Positions 1 through 12,915 of a stretch of DNA of 64,000 bases are shown in pieces. Where the stretch lies: positions 1 to 64,000 of the forward strand of contig WGLR01000014.1 in the NCBI GenBank assembly GCA_016125475.1, given 5' to 3'. The DNA is from Betaproteobacteria bacterium (GTDB lineage: Bacteria; Pseudomonadota; Gammaproteobacteria; Burkholderiales; Ga0077523). The notes beneath the pieces were generated by a model, which had not been told where the DNA came from, did not search any database, and worked only from the letters and a program-made list of their open reading frames with translations. How positions within the stretch are numbered: position 1 is the stretch's first letter; the number at the start of each line of letters is the position of its first letter. Both the position numbers and the translations under genes were made by a program.

Positions 1-3000
1 CAGGATCGCGTGCATCGGCGTACGCAGCTCGTGCGACATGTTCGCCAGAAACTCCGACTTCGCCTGGTTCGCCCTCTCCGCCTCCTCCTTCGCCCTCAGC
101 AGCTCACCCGTCCTCTCACCAACCTCGCGCTCCAGCTCGTCTCGGTGACGCCTGAGTGCTTCCTGCGCGTGCCGGAACTCGGTCACGTCGATGTGCCCGC
201 CGACCATGCCGATCGGCTGTCCGCCCTCGTCCCGCCTTACCTGTGCACGGGACACGATGCTGCGCCAGGTCCCGTCCCGGTGACGCATGCGGAACTCCAT
301 CTCCATGCGATCGGTGCTCGACTCGAGCGCACGCCGCACGGACGCGAGCGCCGCGTCCACGTCGTCCGGGTGCAGGTGTTCCTGCCACGCCTGGAAGGAA
401 TCCTCGAATTCGTCCGGCCCGAAGCCGATCTGTGCCTTGTACGCCGGCGAGAACCTCACGTCGCACGAACGGATGTCCCACGACCACGTGCCCATGCCGG
501 ACGCCCACACGGTCGCGCGCAGCGTGGCCTCGCTGTCGCGCAGATCGCGTTCGACCCGCGCACGTTCGGCCTCCATCGATGCGTTGAGGTGCGCGACCTT
601 CAGGCTCTCCGCAACCTGCGCGAGCGTCTGCTTCTCGTGGCTCGTCCAGTCGTGGGCGTCGTTCCGAGCCACGAAGAGGCCGCCCCAGGGCTCGTTCTGG
701 AACGTGCTGGCCACGGCGACACCGATGAGCGAACGGGCCGCCGCGCCACCCACGCTGCGCACGAGCGACGCCCCCTCCGGGTCACCGCCGGCGTCGGAGA
801 ATGCGACGGTCTCGCCACGCCGCAGGATCGTCGCTGCACCGGGCGTCCCGTACAGTCCGACGCGCGGCGTCTCCGGTGTGCCGGGAACACCGTCCCTGGC
901 AGCGAACCGCGCGTCGAGACACTTGCCCTCGGCCCAGTCCCAGTAGGACACGTCGCACCCGGGAACGGCGCGCGACAGCGCGGCCACGGCGTGACGCAGG
1001 AGATCCGGGAGCGAAGTACCCCGATTGATCTCACCCGCGATCGCGTTCAGGACCTCGAGCCGCTTCTGCCCGTCCTTCGCGGCCTGCTCGAGCGCGCGCC
1101 GGTCGGTGATGTCCACGACCGCCGCGATCACGAAGTCGCCGGCGTCCCCGAGCCGCAGCGCCGTCTTCGTGCGCAGGACCCAGCGCCCCGCCGACCCGAA
1201 CCTCGCGACGAACACTTCGTCGACGAAGCCCCCGCCGTTCGCGAGCAGCCGGTCGTCCTCGCTCGCCAGGCGTTCGCCCAATTCGTCCTCGTGCAGGGAA
1301 GGTTCGTGGACCCCGACCAGGGCCTGGCGCGGGAGGCCGACCAGGGCCGCTGCCGCCTCGTTCACGGTCACGTACCGGTGACCGGCATCCTTCACGAAGA
1401 TTCCGATCGGCACCGCGTTGAGCACGGCGTCGAGGTATTGCAGTGCACGCTCGAGCGCACGCTCGGCCCGTTGCCGCTCCTCGCGGGTCTCGGTGAACTC
1501 GAGGGCGACGGCGAGCGAGTCGGAGATCTCCCGTACGACGTCCGTCTCGCGGGCACCCCAGGCGCGCGGTGCCGCCGTATCGAGCGACAGTCCGCCACGC
1601 AGGCGACCGTTGCGACGGATGCCCGCACCGAGCAGCGCACCGATCCCGCGACCGGACAGTTCCCGCGCGAGAGCGTGCCAGTCCCCCTGCGCGTCGACGT
1701 CCGGGATCGACACGATGCGTCCCGCGTCCAGTTCCGTCGCGATCGACGCGGCGGCACCACCCGCGAGTTCGAACCCGTCGAGGCTCTCTCCCGGGTCATG
1801 ACCGGCGTGTGCCGAGACGCGCAGCCGTTCCTGCTTGTCGACGGTCCAGTAGGCAGCGCGAACATTCGGCACCTGCGCGACGAGCGCATGCAGCGCCTGC
1901 GCGACGAGCTCGTCGAAGCCGTGGCCGGCGAGCGTCGCATCGGAGAGCGCGTTCAGGATCTCGAGCCGCCGGCGCGCTCCGACCGCGGCCAGTTCCGCCT
2001 GCTTGCGAGCGGAGATGTCCGTCGTGACGCCCAGCACGTAACGGCTCCCGTCCGGCAGCATCACGAGCGACTTGCTCTTCAGCAGCCACTGCATGCGCCC
2101 GTCGGGGCGCTGGACCTGCGTCTCGAAGACCAGATCGCGGCCCGTCTCGAGAACCTCGACGTCTTCGGCACGTCCCTCGGCCGCCGTCTCCTCGGGAAGG
2201 AGTTCGGCATCCGTCAGACCCGTCGCCTCGGCGAGGGGGCGTCCCAGCCAGCGCGCCGTCGCCTCGTTCATGAGGATCCACCGCCCGCCGGTATCCTTCA
2301 CGTACACGTTGTTGGGGATCGTGTTCAGGATCGCGTCGAGGAACGCACGGCTCCGGTCGAGCGCGATCTCCGCCTGCTTGCGGCGATCGATGTTGAAGAG
2401 GCAGACGGTCACGTACTCCTCTCCGTCGTCGAGGCGGAACGCGCGCTTGTTCTTCATGACCCAGTGGCGCTCGCCGGACGCGAACGTGTACTCGTCCTCG
2501 AAGGAGGACTCGCCGTTGTCGCTTCGCAGGGCCTCGTCCTGCTCGACGTTGCGACGCGCCGTCTCGGGCGCGAAGATGTCCCAGTCGGTCCTGCCCACGA
2601 ACGCCTCGCGCGGGAGCCCCTGGAACCGCAGCATCTCCTCGTTCGCGACGACGAACCGGTGGGCGCCGTCCTTCACGGTGATGGCCATCGGAATGGTCTG
2701 CAGCACGGCATCGAGGAACGCGCGGCTGCGCACGACCGCCGCCTCCGCGTCCCGCCTGTCCGTGATGTCCACGGACGAGACGACGATCATGCGCCGCCCC
2801 TCTTCGTCCTCGAGGCCACGCTTGGTCTTGAGGAGCAGGCGCGAGCGCCCCAGAGGATCCTCGAAGGCTTCCTCGACCGTGAACGCATCGTTCCTCGCGA
2901 GTGTCGCGGCATCCTCCGCGCGGTAACGGGCACCGGTCTCGGCACCGAAGATCTCGACGTCACGGCGTCCGACGACGGTATCCGTGCGCCGGCCGATCAG

Positions 3001-6000
3001 CTCGAGCTGCGCGTCGTTCGCGAACAGCCAGCGACCGGCATCGTCCTTCACGAGCATCGGATTCGGGAGCGCGTTGAGGATCCGCGACATGAAACGCTCG
3101 CTCTGCTCGGCGCGCGCCTGGGCCTGCTTGAGGTCCTCGATGTCCAGGTAGGCACCCACGATGTACTGTTCGCCGTCCTCCTGTCTGACCGCGACCTTGG
3201 TCATGAGCATCCATCGGCCTGGCCCGTCCAGCGTCCTCGCCCGGATCTCGCGCCGGATGGGCGTGTCGCTCGCCAGGGCCGCATCGTCCTCCTCGTACGC
3301 GATGCGGGCGAGTTCGGCGGGCAACAGGTCCCCGTCGCACCTGCCGAGCAGGTCCGCCCGGTCGACGCACATGGCGTCGGCAAAGGCCTGATTGGCGCGC
3401 AGGATGCGGTGGTCACGGTCCTTGACGACCATGGGCGCGGGCACGGCCTCCACGAGCATCGACAGGAATCGCTCCCCGGCCTCCGCACGCTGCTGGGCAG
3501 CCTTCAGTGCATCGATCGGGGTCACGAGCCCGACGACGTACTCCGTGCCATCCGAGAGAATCGCCGGTGACTTGTGCAGCGACACCCACTTCGCACCCGC
3601 CCGGTGATCCGCGGCGCGTCGCTCCTTCGAGACGACGACCCGGTGGGCGAGCACGTCGTCGTCCTCGGCGTGGGCCTCCCGGGCGAATTCGTCGGGGAGC
3701 GTCTCCGTGTCGGGACGGCCGACGAGCTGCTCGCGCGGGACACCGAGCCAGTCGGCACAGGCCCGGTTCACGAGCATCCACCGGTGCTCGCGGTCCTTTA
3801 CGAACAGCGGATGGGGCAGCGCGTCGATCGTCGCCTGCAGGAAAGCACGGCTGGATTCGGCGCGCGCGAGCGCCTCGTCGCGTGCCTTCCGGGCGGCGAG
3901 TGCCTCGGCGTGAGCCGCGAGCGCGGCCGCGACGTCACGTGCGCACCGCCGCTCCTGTTCCGTCCAGTGATGCGGTTCGCGACCGTCGATCGAGAGCAGC
4001 CCGACTGCGCGCTCCGTGCGCCGGATCGCGAGACCGAGCGTCGCCCGCACACCGATCGATTCGAAGAACGCGGCACTGTCCGCGAGACCCGGCTCGACCG
4101 ATACGTCCTCTGCCGCAAGTTCCTCGCCGGCATGCAGCCGGTCGAGGTAGCCCGGTGCGTCGCGCCCGAGGTCCAGCGTGACGTCTGCGAGCGGGACCAG
4201 GTCGGGCTGGCCGTCCGACACCGCGAGCACGTGCGCGCGACCGTCTTCGTCCAGGGTGCAGTAGTGCACGCGGCGCCCTTCGAACATCGCCGAGAGACGA
4301 CGCACCGCGAGCTCCACCGCCTGCCCGAAGTCGAGCCCCTTCAGCGCGACCGTCGAGAGATCGTTGATGAGCTCGAGCCGGGCACGGGACGATTCGAGTT
4401 CGGTCATGGCATCCCGTCGCTCCGTCACGTCCATCTGCGACACGACGAGGATCCGGTCTCCGTTCGCGAGTCGCACGGGATTCTTCATCTTGTACATCCA
4501 GCGCACGCTGCCGTCCGGCAGTTCGTACGGCTCCTCGAACACCTGCGGCTCCCCCGTCGTGAGCGCCGCTTCGTCCTGGCCGGCGAAGTGCGCCGCCAGC
4601 GCCTCGTTGCGCAGGTCGAACTCGGTCCTGCCCACCACCGCGTCACGCGCCAGTCCGTCCAGCGCGAGCGCTGCGTCGTTCACGAGCAGCCACCGGTGTT
4701 CCGGCGTCTTCGCGGCCACCGGGAACGGCAGCGCGTTCACGATGGTGTCGAGCAGGCTCCTGCTCGTCTCGACCTCCCTCGCGAGCCGGTTGCGCTCGGT
4801 CAAGTCGACGGCGGCCGTGACGATCAGGGGATCGTCGCCCGCACGCCGCAGGACGGTCTTCATCGAGAGTGTCTCGATGGCAGCACCCGAGTGCGGACGG
4901 TAGAGGGTCTCGTACCGGATCGCGCCGTCGGAGGCGGCGGCCTCGCGGTCCCGGACGCGGATCTGCTCCATGACGTCGGACGGAAACAGCTCCGCGTCCA
5001 TCCGCCCGACGAGGTCTGCGGAATCGCGTTCGAGCCAGCCGCACATGGCCCGGTTCACGACGACGTAGCGGCCCTGCCCGTCCTTCACGCTGACCGGCAC
5101 GGGCATTGCGTCGAGGAGATCTTCCAGGAGTCGCGAGCTGGCTGCACGCGCCTCCGAGGCGAGCTGGATCTCGTGGACGTCGAGTCCGGCGCCCACGTAC
5201 CCCTCGCAGCGACCTTCCGCGTCGAACCGCGGCTCGCCATTGACGACCATCCAGCGCCAGCTGCCGTCGGCGTGGCGCAGCCTCGCGTGGAAACGGAACC
5301 CCCGGGGTTCGGTGCGTACCGCGTCGAGCGTGGCACGCACGTCCGCGAGGTCGGCGGGCTCAACCGAATTCATCCACGCCTCGCCGCGCACCGAGTCTCG
5401 CGGGACTCCCGTGATGCGCTCCCACGCAGGATTCAGGTACTCGACCTGCAGGTTCGCGTCGGCCACCCAGACGATGAACGGCGCGGCGTCGGCGAAGGCC
5501 TCGAAGCGGCGCCGTTCGTTCGCACGTACCACCTCCAGGGATGCGCTGGCCCGGCGACGCGCGCGGTCGAGTCCGAGCGCGAGCCCGAACAGCGCGATCG
5601 AAGCAATGAGCCCGGCGGTCAGCATCCCGTAACCCGAATCACTCGCGGCCGCCCCCGAAGGCCCGGACCGGATCCACAACTCTCCGAGATCGCTTCCTCC
5701 CGCGGCGCGATGGATGCCGAACGCGATGCCACGATTACCGGAAGCCGCGGCGCCCGTCGCCGTGACCACCTCCCCGCCGATGCGCCAGGAGACATCGAGC
5801 GCGTCGCCCCCTTCCACGCTCGCGAGAAAGGGCTCCAGACGTACCGGCGTGACCACGACCCCCGTCGCCTCGCCCGTACCGTTCCGCCGGACCGCCGCGA
5901 CGATGAGTAGCGCGGGCTCCCGTTCCTGGCGCACCCGACGCTGGTCTCCGTCCGGAACGTGCAGGTGGATCAGGCCGCTGTAGGCAAGCCTGCCCGACTC

Positions 6001-6534
6001 CACGGCACGCACGATCGCGTCGCGGCGAACCGGCTCCGCGTAGAGGTCGAATCCGTGGAGCACGTGCTCGGTCTCGCCGGTACCCCGGGCGACGTGCACG
6101 ATCGGGTAATGCTCGGGCGCATCGCTGGCAGGCCAGACACGAAAGGCCGGGTGCTCGCGACGTTCTGACGCGACGAACGCAGGCAGTTGCGCCTGCGTGA
6201 CATGCGGTGCGTACACCTGCCCGGCGACGCTTCGGGCCGTACCGGAGGGCAGCAGCAGCTGCCGCGTGTACGTGCTCCACTGCGCATCCGTGAAATGGTC
6301 GTCGCGCGTGAGCATCGCCGCCGTCCCGAGCGTGACCTGTTCCAGCGTCGCGAGGCGCTCGTTGAACCGGTCCACGACCCCCCCGGCCTGCTCGTTGAAA
6401 CGTTGCGAGGCCCCCTGGCTTCGGTCATATTCGCGGTAGCCCCATGATCCGAGCGTCACGGCGAGACCCAGCAGCAGGACTAGCCACGGTACGATCGAGC
6501 GTCTGGTGGAAGCGTTGTCTGGAGGTGGATGCAT
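1..6534 (-). CDS. Giant multi-PAS/GAF sensor histidine kinase with N-terminal TM/CHASE-like region; partial, C-terminus runs off the left edge
   Basis: Own translation of the minus strand: [40 protein letters not shown]... with about ten PAS modules (repeating 'LDAxLNxxPxPxxVKDxxHRWxxxN'), three GAF-like segments, ending in H-box [18 protein letters not shown] at the edge. None of the listed minus ORFs ends in this frame (codon low positions = 1 mod 3), so the frame is open to base 1. Confidence 0.93.
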   Translation of the reverse strand, partial: MHPPPDNASTRRSIVPWLVLLLGLAVTLGSWGYREYDRSQGASQRFNEQAGGVVDRFNERLATLEQVTLGTAAMLTRDDHFTDAQWSTYTRQLLLPSGTARSVAGQVYAPHVTQAQLPAFVASERREHPAFRVWPASDAPEHYPIVHVARGTGETEHVLHGFDLYAEPVRRDAIVRAVESGRLAYSGLIHLHVPDGDQRRVRQEREPALLIVAAVRRNGTGEATGVVVTPVRLEPFLASVEGGDALDVSWRIGGEVVTATGAAASGNRGIAFGIHRAAGGSDLGELWIRSGPSGAAASDSGYGMLTAGLIASIALFGLALGLDRARRRASASLEVVRANERRRFEAFADAAPFIVWVADANLQVEYLNPAWERITGVPRDSVRGEAWMNSVEPADLADVRATLDAVRTEPRGFRFHARLRHADGSWRWMVVNGEPRFDAEGRCEGYVGAGLDVHEIQLASEARAASSRLLEDLLDAMPVPVSVKDGQGRYVVVNRAMCGWLERDSADLVGRMDAELFPSDVMEQIRVRDREAAASDGAIRYETLYRPHSGAAIETLSMKTVLRRAGDDPLIVTAAVDLTERNRLAREVETSRSLLDTIVNALPFPVAAKTPEHRWLLVNDAALALDGLARDAVVGRTEFDLRNEALAAHFAGQDEAALTTGEPQVFEEPYELPDGSVRWMYKMKNPVRLANGDRILVVSQMDVTERRDAMTELESSRARLELINDLSTVALKGLDFGQAVELAVRRLSAMFEGRRVHYCTLDEDGRAHVLAVSDGQPDLVPLADVTLDLGRDAPGYLDRLHAGEELAAEDVSVEPGLADSAAFFESIGVRATLGLAIRRTERAVGLLSIDGREPHHWTEQERRCARDVAAALAAHAEALAARKARDEALARAESSRAFLQATIDALPHPLFVKDREHRWMLVNRACADWLGVPREQLVGRPDTETLPDEFAREAHAEDDDVLAHRVVVSKERRAADHRAGAKWVSLHKSPAILSDGTEYVVGLVTPIDALKAAQQRAEAGERFLSMLVEAVPAPMVVKDRDHRILRANQAFADAMCVDRADLLGRCDGDLLPAELARIAYEEDDAALASDTPIRREIRARTLDGPGRWMLMTKVAVRQEDGEQYIVGAYLDIEDLKQAQARAEQSERFMSRILNALPNPMLVKDDAGRWLFANDAQLELIGRRTDTVVGRRDVEIFGAETGARYRAEDAATLARNDAFTVEEAFEDPLGRSRLLLKTKRGLEDEEGRRMIVVSSVDITDRRDAEAAVVRSRAFLDAVLQTIPMAITVKDGAHRFVVANEEMLRFQGLPREAFVGRTDWDIFAPETARRNVEQDEALRSDNGESSFEDEYTFASGERHWVMKNKRAFRLDDGEEYVTVCLFNIDRRKQAEIALDRSRAFLDAILNTIPNNVYVKDTGGRWILMNEATARWLGRPLAEATGLTDAELLPEETAAEGRAEDVEVLETGRDLVFETQVQRPDGRMQWLLKSKSLVMLPDGSRYVLGVTTDISARKQAELAAVGARRRLEILNALSDATLAGHGFDELVAQALHALVAQVPNVRAAYWTVDKQERLRVSAHAGHDPGESLDGFELAGGAAASIATELDAGRIVSIPDVDAQGDWHALARELSGRGIGALLGAGIRRNGRLRGGLSLDTAAPRAWGARETDVVREISDSLAVALEFTETREERQRAERALERALQYLDAVLNAVPIGIFVKDAGHRYVTVNEAAAALVGLPRQALVGVHEPSLHEDELGERLASEDDRLLANGGGFVDEVFVARFGSAGRWVLRTKTALRLGDAGDFVIAAVVDITDRRALEQAAKDGQKRLEVLNAIAGEINRGTSLPDLLRHAVAALSRAVPGCDVSYWDWAEGKCLDARFAARDGVPGTPETPRVGLYGTPGAATILRRGETVAFSDAGGDPEGASLVRSVGGAAARSLIGVAVASTFQNEPWGGLFVARNDAHDWTSHEKQTLAQVAESLKVAHLNASMEAERARVERDLRDSEATLRATVWASGMGTWSWDIRSCDVRFSPAYKAQIGFGPDEFEDSFQAWQEHLHPDDVDAALASVRRALESSTDRMEMEFRMRHRDGTWRSIVSRAQVRRDEGGQPIGMVGGHIDVTEFRHAQEALRRHRDELEREVGERTGELLRAKEEAERANQAKSEFLANMSHELRTPMHAIL

Positions 6535-7057
6535 GCGCGTGGTGTCTTTCCGGGATCTCGGCACCGCCCTCGTCGGGCGGCTTTTCACGGTCATCGTAGC
6601 CTTAACGGCCGTCCGGCAACGTCTCTTGATGACGACCGTCCTGTTCGCGTGCACGGTTGCGCCGCTCGCCCACGCGGACCCGCTCCTCACGTTTCCCTTG
6701 CGGATCAAGGGTCACGCGCTGCGCGTGGAACTGGCCGACACGCCGGACACACGGCGCGTGGGACTCATGTACCGGAGCGAACTGCCCGGGGACGGCGGCA
6801 TGCTGTTCATCTTCGACCGGCCGTCGCCTCAGGCCATGTGGATGAAGAATACCGTCATCGCGCTGTCGGTCGCGTTCATCGGGGCCGACGGCCGGATCCT
6901 CGACGTCGAGGACATGCAGCCGATGACCGAGACGGCACATCCCTCCGCCGGCAACGCGCTCTACGCGATCGAAACCAATCTCGGCTGGTTCCGCCGGCAC
7001 GGCGTGAAGGCGGGCGACGCGGTCGAAGGGCTGGAGGCGGTGCGCAGGACACGGTAG
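6533..7057 (+). CDS. DUF192 family protein, probably exported
   Basis: [73 protein letters not shown] is typical DUF192. SD-like GGAGGTGG at 6521-6528 supports ATG 6533; internal ATG 6629 is an alternative. Confidence 0.88.
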   Translation: MRVVSFRDLGTALVGRLFTVIVALTAVRQRLLMTTVLFACTVAPLAHADPLLTFPLRIKGHALRVELADTPDTRRVGLMYRSELPGDGGMLFIFDRPSPQAMWMKNTVIALSVAFIGADGRILDVEDMQPMTETAHPSAGNALYAIETNLGWFRRHGVKAGDAVEGLEAVRRTR

Positions 7058-7059
7058 GA

Positions 7060-7615
7060 GGCGTTCGCCCCCCACCCGGCCTCCCGCACAAGCGGAGAGA
7101 GGAGCGCGGGCATGTGGGTGGGCCACGGCCCACGCGGACAACGCAATGCGTTGTTCCCCACCCGAAACGTCCGCGAGCGATGGGGCGCCGCCCGGTGCGC
7201 CTTGCGCACCCTACGCACGTTTCGCCCCGCCACCCCAGCTCTCTCCGCGTCGCGCGAGGAGGCGCGCAGGCACATCCCGCATCTGATTCCCTCCTCCGCG
7301 TGCAGGGGAGCGTCAGGGTAGGGGCAGGCTGACGAGACAGCCCTTCCATCCCCCCGGCCTCCCACACAAGCGGAGAGAGGAGCGCGGGCATGTGGGTGGT
7401 CACGGCCCACGCGGACAACGCAATGCGTCGTTCCCCACCCGAAACCTCCGCGAGCGATGGGGCGCCGCCCGGTGCGCCTTGCGCACCCTACGCACTTTTC
7501 GTCCCGCGACCCCAGCTCCCTCCGCTTCGCGCGAGGAGGCGCGCAGGCACATCCACATCTGATTCCCTCCCCCGCTCGCGGGGGAGGGCCAGGGTGGGGG
7601 CCCGTCGCCTGTCAC
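7060..7615. repeat. Two tandem diverged copies of a ~278-bp intergenic repeat containing nested palindromes
   Basis: 'ctcccRcacaagcggagagaggagcgcgggcatgtgggtg' at 7081 and 7359 (period 278); also shared 'cacgcggacaacgcaatgcgt', 'gcgagcgatggggcgccgcccggtgcgccttgcgcaccctacgca' and 'gcgaggaggcgcgcaggcacatc'. Confidence 0.88.
7565..7588. terminator. Perfect 11-bp hairpin downstream of the second kinase (REP-like or terminator)
   Basis: CCCTCCCCCGC-TC-GCGGGGGAGGG, 44 nt beyond the stop of the minus-strand gene ending at 7632; no T-tract. Confidence 0.5.
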
Positions 7616-7631
7616 CCCGGGTTCCCCGGCC

Positions 7632-10600
7632 TCACGCCGCCCCCTGCTCTCCGACCCCGGCAGCCCCTGCGCGTGCCGGCACGATCACGACGAAGCGTGC
7701 ACCGCCCCCCGGACCGGCCTCGGCCCAGATCCGGCCGCCGTGCTGGGACACGATCTCGCGGCAGATCGCGAGCCCGAGGCCCGTGCCGCCTGCCCCGCTC
7801 TTCGTCTTGCTGCTCTGCACGAACTTGTCGAACACGGCCTCGAATTCGCCGTCCGGGATTCCCATTCCCTCGTCCGCGATGGCCAGCCGCACGGCGGGCG
7901 TTTCGCCATCGTCCAGGTGATCGGAGCCCACCGTCACGTACACGTGGCGTCCCGCCGGCGTGAACTTGATCGCGTTGCCGAGCAGATTGCGCACGACCTG
8001 GGCCATGCGCACGGGGTCGCACCATGCCGGTACGGGCCCCTGCTCCACGCGGGTCTCGACGACGACGCCGCGCTCGTGCGCCACCTCCGAGAGCTCGCCG
8101 ACGACACCTTCCGCCACCTCGAGCAGATCGTGCCGCCCGAAGTCGTAGTTCATGCGACCCGCCTCCAGCTTCGAGAGGTCGAGCAGGTCGTTGAGCAGCG
8201 CGAGCAGACGACGGCCGCTCTGCTGGATGCGTTCCAGGTATTGCGCGAGCTTGCCGGCGTCGGCCGTGTCAGCGCTCAGCCGGTCCGCACCGAGCTTCGA
8301 GAACGACAGGATCGCGTGCATCGGCGTACGCAGCTCGTGCGACATGTTCGCGAGAAACATCGACTTGGCCTGGTTCGCGGCCTCGGCCGTGTCCTTTGCC
8401 TTCTGCAACTCCCGGGTTCGCGCGTCGACGAGTCGTTCCAGTTCGTCGCGGTGACGGCGCAGCGCGATCTCGGCTTCGGTCCTGAGCTTCTCCGCATTTG
8501 CGTTCATGCTGGCGACCATGAGGTACTCGGCGACGCGACGCGCCGTGTCCCGCTCGTCGTCGGACCACCTGTGCGGCGCCGGACTCTTGATCGCGAGGAC
8601 GCCCACGGCCCCGCCGTCGAGACGGAACGGCGTGTCGAGTAAGGCCCCGACGTTCGTGGCGAGCATGCGGCCGCGGTGAGCACGTGCTTCGGGGTCGTCG
8701 GCGTCCACGTCCGCGACCTCCACGGACTTTCCTTCACGCAGGGCAGCCAGGGACGCCGTCGCCGGAGACAGGTCGAAGGAGAGGGCGGGGGCGTGCTCGG
8801 GTGCTCCGCCGACCGCCGACTGCAGGATCCGGAACACGTCGTCCGGCCCGAGCACACCGTACACGACCCGCATCGGCGTGAGCATGCGCGACAGGTCCCG
8901 CACGGCCAGCGCGGTGACCTCGTCGAAGCGCCGGCGCTCCGCCATCGCGGATGCGATGACGTTCAGGACCTCGAGCCGCTCGCGATGCGCGGCGAGCTGC
9001 TGCTCCGCGAGCTTCCTCGCGGTGATGTCCAGGTTCGCGCCGATCAGGTACTGCGAACCGTCCCCGAGCCGCACGGTGACCTTCGTCTTCATGATCCACA
9101 TCGGCGTGCGCCCGGGCAGGCACAGCAGCGCCTCCTTGAACATGCGTTCGTCGGAATCCCACAGTCGGTCCTCGTCCGCGCGTGACTCGTCGGCGTAGTC
9201 ACGCGGCAGGAAATCGTGATCGCTCCGACCGATGAGCTCTTCCCGCGGCCGGCCGAACTGCTTCGCCGCGGCCTCGTTCACGAGCAGCCAGCGGTGGTCC
9301 CGATCCTTCACGAACAGCGGCAGGGGCAGTCCGTTCACGATGGCGTCGAGGAACTCGCGGCTGTGCGCGAGATCGAGCTCCGCGCGCTTGCGCTCGGAAA
9401 TGTCGGCCGACGTGCAGACCAGGTAGCGCCGACCGTCCGCGAGCGTGACTGCCGACTTCGACTTGAGCAGCCAGTCCACGCCGATCCTGGCGTCCAGCGT
9501 GCGCTGCTCGAAATACTCGATCCTTCCGCTCTTCCAGGCCCGCTGGTCCTGGCGGTCGAGAATCGCGCCCACGCGATCGCCGAAGATCTCCGTGGAGGTC
9601 CGGCCGACAACGTCTTCCGGCGAACGCCGAATCAGCTCGTAGAAGGAACGGTTGGCCAGCACCATGCGACCCTGCGCGTCACGCACGAACACGCATTGCG
9701 GCAGCGAGTCGAGCAGTGCGTCGAGAAATGCCTTGCCCTCGCGGACGGAACGTTCCGCGTGTTCCCGCTCCCGACGCGTCTCGATGTGCTCGAGCGCGGC
9801 GGCCAGTGCGGACACCGCGTCCTGTGCCGCCCGCACTTCGTGCGGCGCCCAGGCACGGGCCGAGAACGCGTCGGCCTGCAGCGACCCCACGAGTACGCCC
9901 CGACGCACGAGCGGCACGTCGAGCAGCGCGCCGACCCCGTAACGGTCGACGATCTCGCGGGACGCGGGGGGCAGATCGGTGCGCCGCGCATCGTCGACGA
10001 CGATCCTGTGCCCGGACCGGAGTGCTTCCGCGTAGGCGGGCAATTCCGTGAGGTCCTGCTCCGCGACCACCACCGTGAGATCGGCGCTGTCTCCGGCCGC
10101 GTGGCGGACCCGCTGCAGGCCCCGTGCGTCCACCTCGCAGTAGCTCACGCGCGTGCCCGCGAAGAGCTTCGCGAGCGCCTGCACCGTGAAGGACACGATC
10201 TCGTCGAAGGGCAGGCCGGCCATGGCACCCGCCGCGATACGCTGCATCAGTGCGAGCCGGTGGCTGGTCGCGACGGCTTCCAGTTCCGCACGCTTCCGGT
10301 CGTCGATGTCGGTCGACACGCCCACGAGGTAACGCTGGCCTTCGGCGGTCCGGATGACCGATTTCGTCTTGAGGCGCCACCGGCGTTCGCCCCCGCCGAC
10401 GCTCGAATGCACCTCCGCCATCAGCGTGACGCCGGTGTCCAGGATCTGTCGGTCCTCGCTCCGCGTGCGCTGGGCGGCGTCCGCGGGAATCAGCTCGAAA
10501 TCGGTGAGGCCCGCCACTTCGCGACGGTTCACGCCGATCCACTCGGCGAACGCATCGTTCACGAGCAGCCAGCGGAACTGCTCGTCCTTCACGACGATCG

Positions 10601-12911
10601 GGTTCGGGATCGCGTTCAGAACCAGTTCGAGGAACGCGCGGCCGCGCTCGATCTCCGCCTCGGCGGCCTTGCGGTCGTCGATGTCGACGACCGACACCGC
10701 GAGATAGGTCGTCCCGTCGGCGAGGCGGAAGGCGCGCTTGCGCTTGAGCACCCAGTGCGGATCCCCGTCGTCCACCGAATAGGGTTCCTCGAAACTCGAC
10801 TCCCCGAGCACGGCCATCAGGGCGGCGTCCTGGGAGAAATTCCGCGCCGTGGTCTCCGGCCCGAAGATCTCGTGATCCGTCCGACCCACGACGCGTTCCG
10901 CAGCCTGGCCCGAGAAACGCAGCATCTCCGCGTTCACGACGATGTTGCGCCCTGCCGCATCCTTGACGGCCACGCCGACGGGGACCGATTGCAGTACCGC
11001 ATCGAGGAAGTCCCGCGAACGACGGGCGGCGTCGTGCGCCTCCTGCCTGGCCGTGACGTCGACGAACGTCGCCACGAGCATCCGCCCGCCGTCCGGCATC
11101 GATACGGGGGTCTTCGTCTTCGTGAGCCACCGGACCGCCCCGTCCGCACGCTCGTGCCGTTCGTCCACGACGAGCGGCTCGCCCGACGCGAACACGTCCT
11201 CGTCCTCCCTGCGGTTCGCGGCCGCGCGGTCGGGGTAGAGCTCGAAGTCGTCGTGGCCGACGAGCCGCTCCCGCTCGATGCCCAGAAAGGCGCAGGTGGC
11301 ATCGTTCGCCGCGACGATCCGGAAGTCGGCGTCCTTCGCGACGACGGGATAGGGCACGGCATTCAGCACGGTGTCGAGCAGCGTGCGGGCCGCTTCGAGC
11401 CGCCGTTCGAGCGCATGCGTGTGCGACACGTCGGTCATGGTGCCGAGACAGCGCGTCGCGCGCCCGTCTGCGTCCCGGACCGCACGACCCTGGACTCGAT
11501 ACTCGCGGTACGCGCCCGCACGGGTGCGAACCCGCAGGACGATGTCCAGAGGCACGTCGTCCCGCATGAGCGCGAGCAGGGCGCGTTCGCGCGCGACCCT
11601 ATCCTCCGGGTGGAGCCGGGTGTCGAAATCCTCGAACGCGCGCGGGGTCAGGAAGTGGCCTTCGCCGAGTTCGTCCGGAGCCATGTCGAATGCGGCGGGG
11701 TCGAGTTCCAGCAGCGCGAGGAAGTCGTTGCTGCAGTAGAGCCGTCCAGACACGAGATCCCATTCCCAGATGCCCGCGCCACCGGCGGTCACCGCGAGCC
11801 GGTAGCGCTCGCGCGCGATCTGCAGCTGATCGCGCGCGTGCTCCTGCGCACGCTCTGCTTCCGCGCGGCGGCGTTCGAGCCGCCGCACCAGCCAGAAGGC
11901 GACCAGGGAAATGACCAGCCCCGTCGCGAGAACGTCCACCGCCGAGATCCGCTCCGCGATCGCGAACGCGCGCGAGGGAGCGACGTCGAGTTTCCAGACG
12001 TCGCCGGCACGCCGGCTGTCGAGTGTCTCGCGCACCCCGGACGGTGAGCGCTGCCCGAACGACACGGACGTCGTCCTGCCTCCCGGGATGCGGAGAGTCA
12101 GCGCCATCCCGGCGCCACGCTGCCCGAGCACGGACTGCACGAGCGCATCGAGCCGGATCGCGGTGACCGCGTAGCCGACGTGCGACGAGATCGCGCCGCG
12201 GTCGTCACGCGTGAATGCCGGCGCGTACAGCAGCACGGCCGGCTCGCTGTCGGTGAGTGGTGCTGCGGTCTGCGGATCCCGGCGGTGCAGGTGCACGATG
12301 CCGGAATACGCGATGTCACGTTCCTCCAGCGCGCGGTCGAGCGCCGCGCGCCGTGACGCGTCGCTCGCGGCGTCGTAGCCGATCGGGGATTGTCGGCCCT
12401 GCCCCTGCGGCTCGTAGGTGAGCGTGAGCGGGTAGTAGACGGCACGGTCGCCGGCAGGCCAGACCCGGTACCCGGAATACTTGCGACGCATGGAGGCTTC
12501 GTGTCGTCCGAGTTCCGGGCGCGGCACGCGCGGCATGAATCCCACGCCCGTGATGGCGGTGGTGCCAGCCTCCGCGAGACGCAGGCTCCGCATGAAGGCC
12601 GTCCACTGCGCCTCCGTGAGGTCCGGCCCGAGCGCGAAGGTCTCGGCCGCGCTGCGCGTGACCTGCTCGATCGCCGCGAGTTCCCCCTCGAATCGCTGAT
12701 GGACCTGACGGACCTGCGTGTCGAAACGCAGCCGGTCGAAGCGCGTGTTATCGTGCCGCAGAGCCAGCGCGATCAGGACCGTGAGCGTCAGGAGCGTGAC
12801 GAACACGATCCACGCGACCGCCGGCCTGCGTGGCGGCACCCGCGCCATCGACGCCGGGCGGTCCGGCTGGTCCGCCACGAAATCGCCGGTCTCGCGCGCG
12901 GTCACGGACAC
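7632..12911 (-). CDS. CHASE/multi-PAS/GAF sensor histidine kinase
   Basis: N-terminal TM plus CHASE-like region ([24 protein letters not shown]...[13 protein letters not shown]), about six PAS modules, two GAF-like segments, H-box [16 protein letters not shown]-box [14 protein letters not shown]-box [13 protein letters not shown]. Start taken as GTG 12911 (or 12905); the upstream part of the 1884-aa ORF is antiframe to the next kinase. Confidence 0.93.
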   Translation of the reverse strand: MSVTARETGDFVADQPDRPASMARVPPRRPAVAWIVFVTLLTLTVLIALALRHDNTRFDRLRFDTQVRQVHQRFEGELAAIEQVTRSAAETFALGPDLTEAQWTAFMRSLRLAEAGTTAITGVGFMPRVPRPELGRHEASMRRKYSGYRVWPAGDRAVYYPLTLTYEPQGQGRQSPIGYDAASDASRRAALDRALEERDIAYSGIVHLHRRDPQTAAPLTDSEPAVLLYAPAFTRDDRGAISSHVGYAVTAIRLDALVQSVLGQRGAGMALTLRIPGGRTTSVSFGQRSPSGVRETLDSRRAGDVWKLDVAPSRAFAIAERISAVDVLATGLVISLVAFWLVRRLERRRAEAERAQEHARDQLQIARERYRLAVTAGGAGIWEWDLVSGRLYCSNDFLALLELDPAAFDMAPDELGEGHFLTPRAFEDFDTRLHPEDRVARERALLALMRDDVPLDIVLRVRTRAGAYREYRVQGRAVRDADGRATRCLGTMTDVSHTHALERRLEAARTLLDTVLNAVPYPVVAKDADFRIVAANDATCAFLGIERERLVGHDDFELYPDRAAANRREDEDVFASGEPLVVDERHERADGAVRWLTKTKTPVSMPDGGRMLVATFVDVTARQEAHDAARRSRDFLDAVLQSVPVGVAVKDAAGRNIVVNAEMLRFSGQAAERVVGRTDHEIFGPETTARNFSQDAALMAVLGESSFEEPYSVDDGDPHWVLKRKRAFRLADGTTYLAVSVVDIDDRKAAEAEIERGRAFLELVLNAIPNPIVVKDEQFRWLLVNDAFAEWIGVNRREVAGLTDFELIPADAAQRTRSEDRQILDTGVTLMAEVHSSVGGGERRWRLKTKSVIRTAEGQRYLVGVSTDIDDRKRAELEAVATSHRLALMQRIAAGAMAGLPFDEIVSFTVQALAKLFAGTRVSYCEVDARGLQRVRHAAGDSADLTVVVAEQDLTELPAYAEALRSGHRIVVDDARRTDLPPASREIVDRYGVGALLDVPLVRRGVLVGSLQADAFSARAWAPHEVRAAQDAVSALAAALEHIETRREREHAERSVREGKAFLDALLDSLPQCVFVRDAQGRMVLANRSFYELIRRSPEDVVGRTSTEIFGDRVGAILDRQDQRAWKSGRIEYFEQRTLDARIGVDWLLKSKSAVTLADGRRYLVCTSADISERKRAELDLAHSREFLDAIVNGLPLPLFVKDRDHRWLLVNEAAAKQFGRPREELIGRSDHDFLPRDYADESRADEDRLWDSDERMFKEALLCLPGRTPMWIMKTKVTVRLGDGSQYLIGANLDITARKLAEQQLAAHRERLEVLNVIASAMAERRRFDEVTALAVRDLSRMLTPMRVVYGVLGPDDVFRILQSAVGGAPEHAPALSFDLSPATASLAALREGKSVEVADVDADDPEARAHRGRMLATNVGALLDTPFRLDGGAVGVLAIKSPAPHRWSDDERDTARRVAEYLMVASMNANAEKLRTEAEIALRRHRDELERLVDARTRELQKAKDTAEAANQAKSMFLANMSHELRTPMHAILSFSKLGADRLSADTADAGKLAQYLERIQQSGRRLLALLNDLLDLSKLEAGRMNYDFGRHDLLEVAEGVVGELSEVAHERGVVVETRVEQGPVPAWCDPVRMAQVVRNLLGNAIKFTPAGRHVYVTVGSDHLDDGETPAVRLAIADEGMGIPDGEFEAVFDKFVQSSKTKSGAGGTGLGLAICREIVSQHGGRIWAEAGPGGGARFVVIVPARAGAAGVGEQGAA

Positions 12912-12915
12912 CCTT

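Noticed and set aside
10-5910. Long plus-strand ORFs 10..3570 (1186 aa) and 3574..5910 (778 aa)
   Set aside because: Antisense shadow frames of the kinase on the minus strand; Arg/His/Val-rich translation without domains, while the minus strand gives clear PAS and H-box motifs.
7060-7615. Small ORFs such as 7112..7321, 7390..7920 and 6876..7418 inside the tandem repeat
   Set aside because: Translation only reflects the palindromic repeat; no start signals or protein family resemblance.
9216-12047. 943-aa plus-strand ORF and the 13897..17493 (1198 aa) plus ORF
   Set aside because: Same GC-rich antisense artefact opposite kinases 2 and 3.
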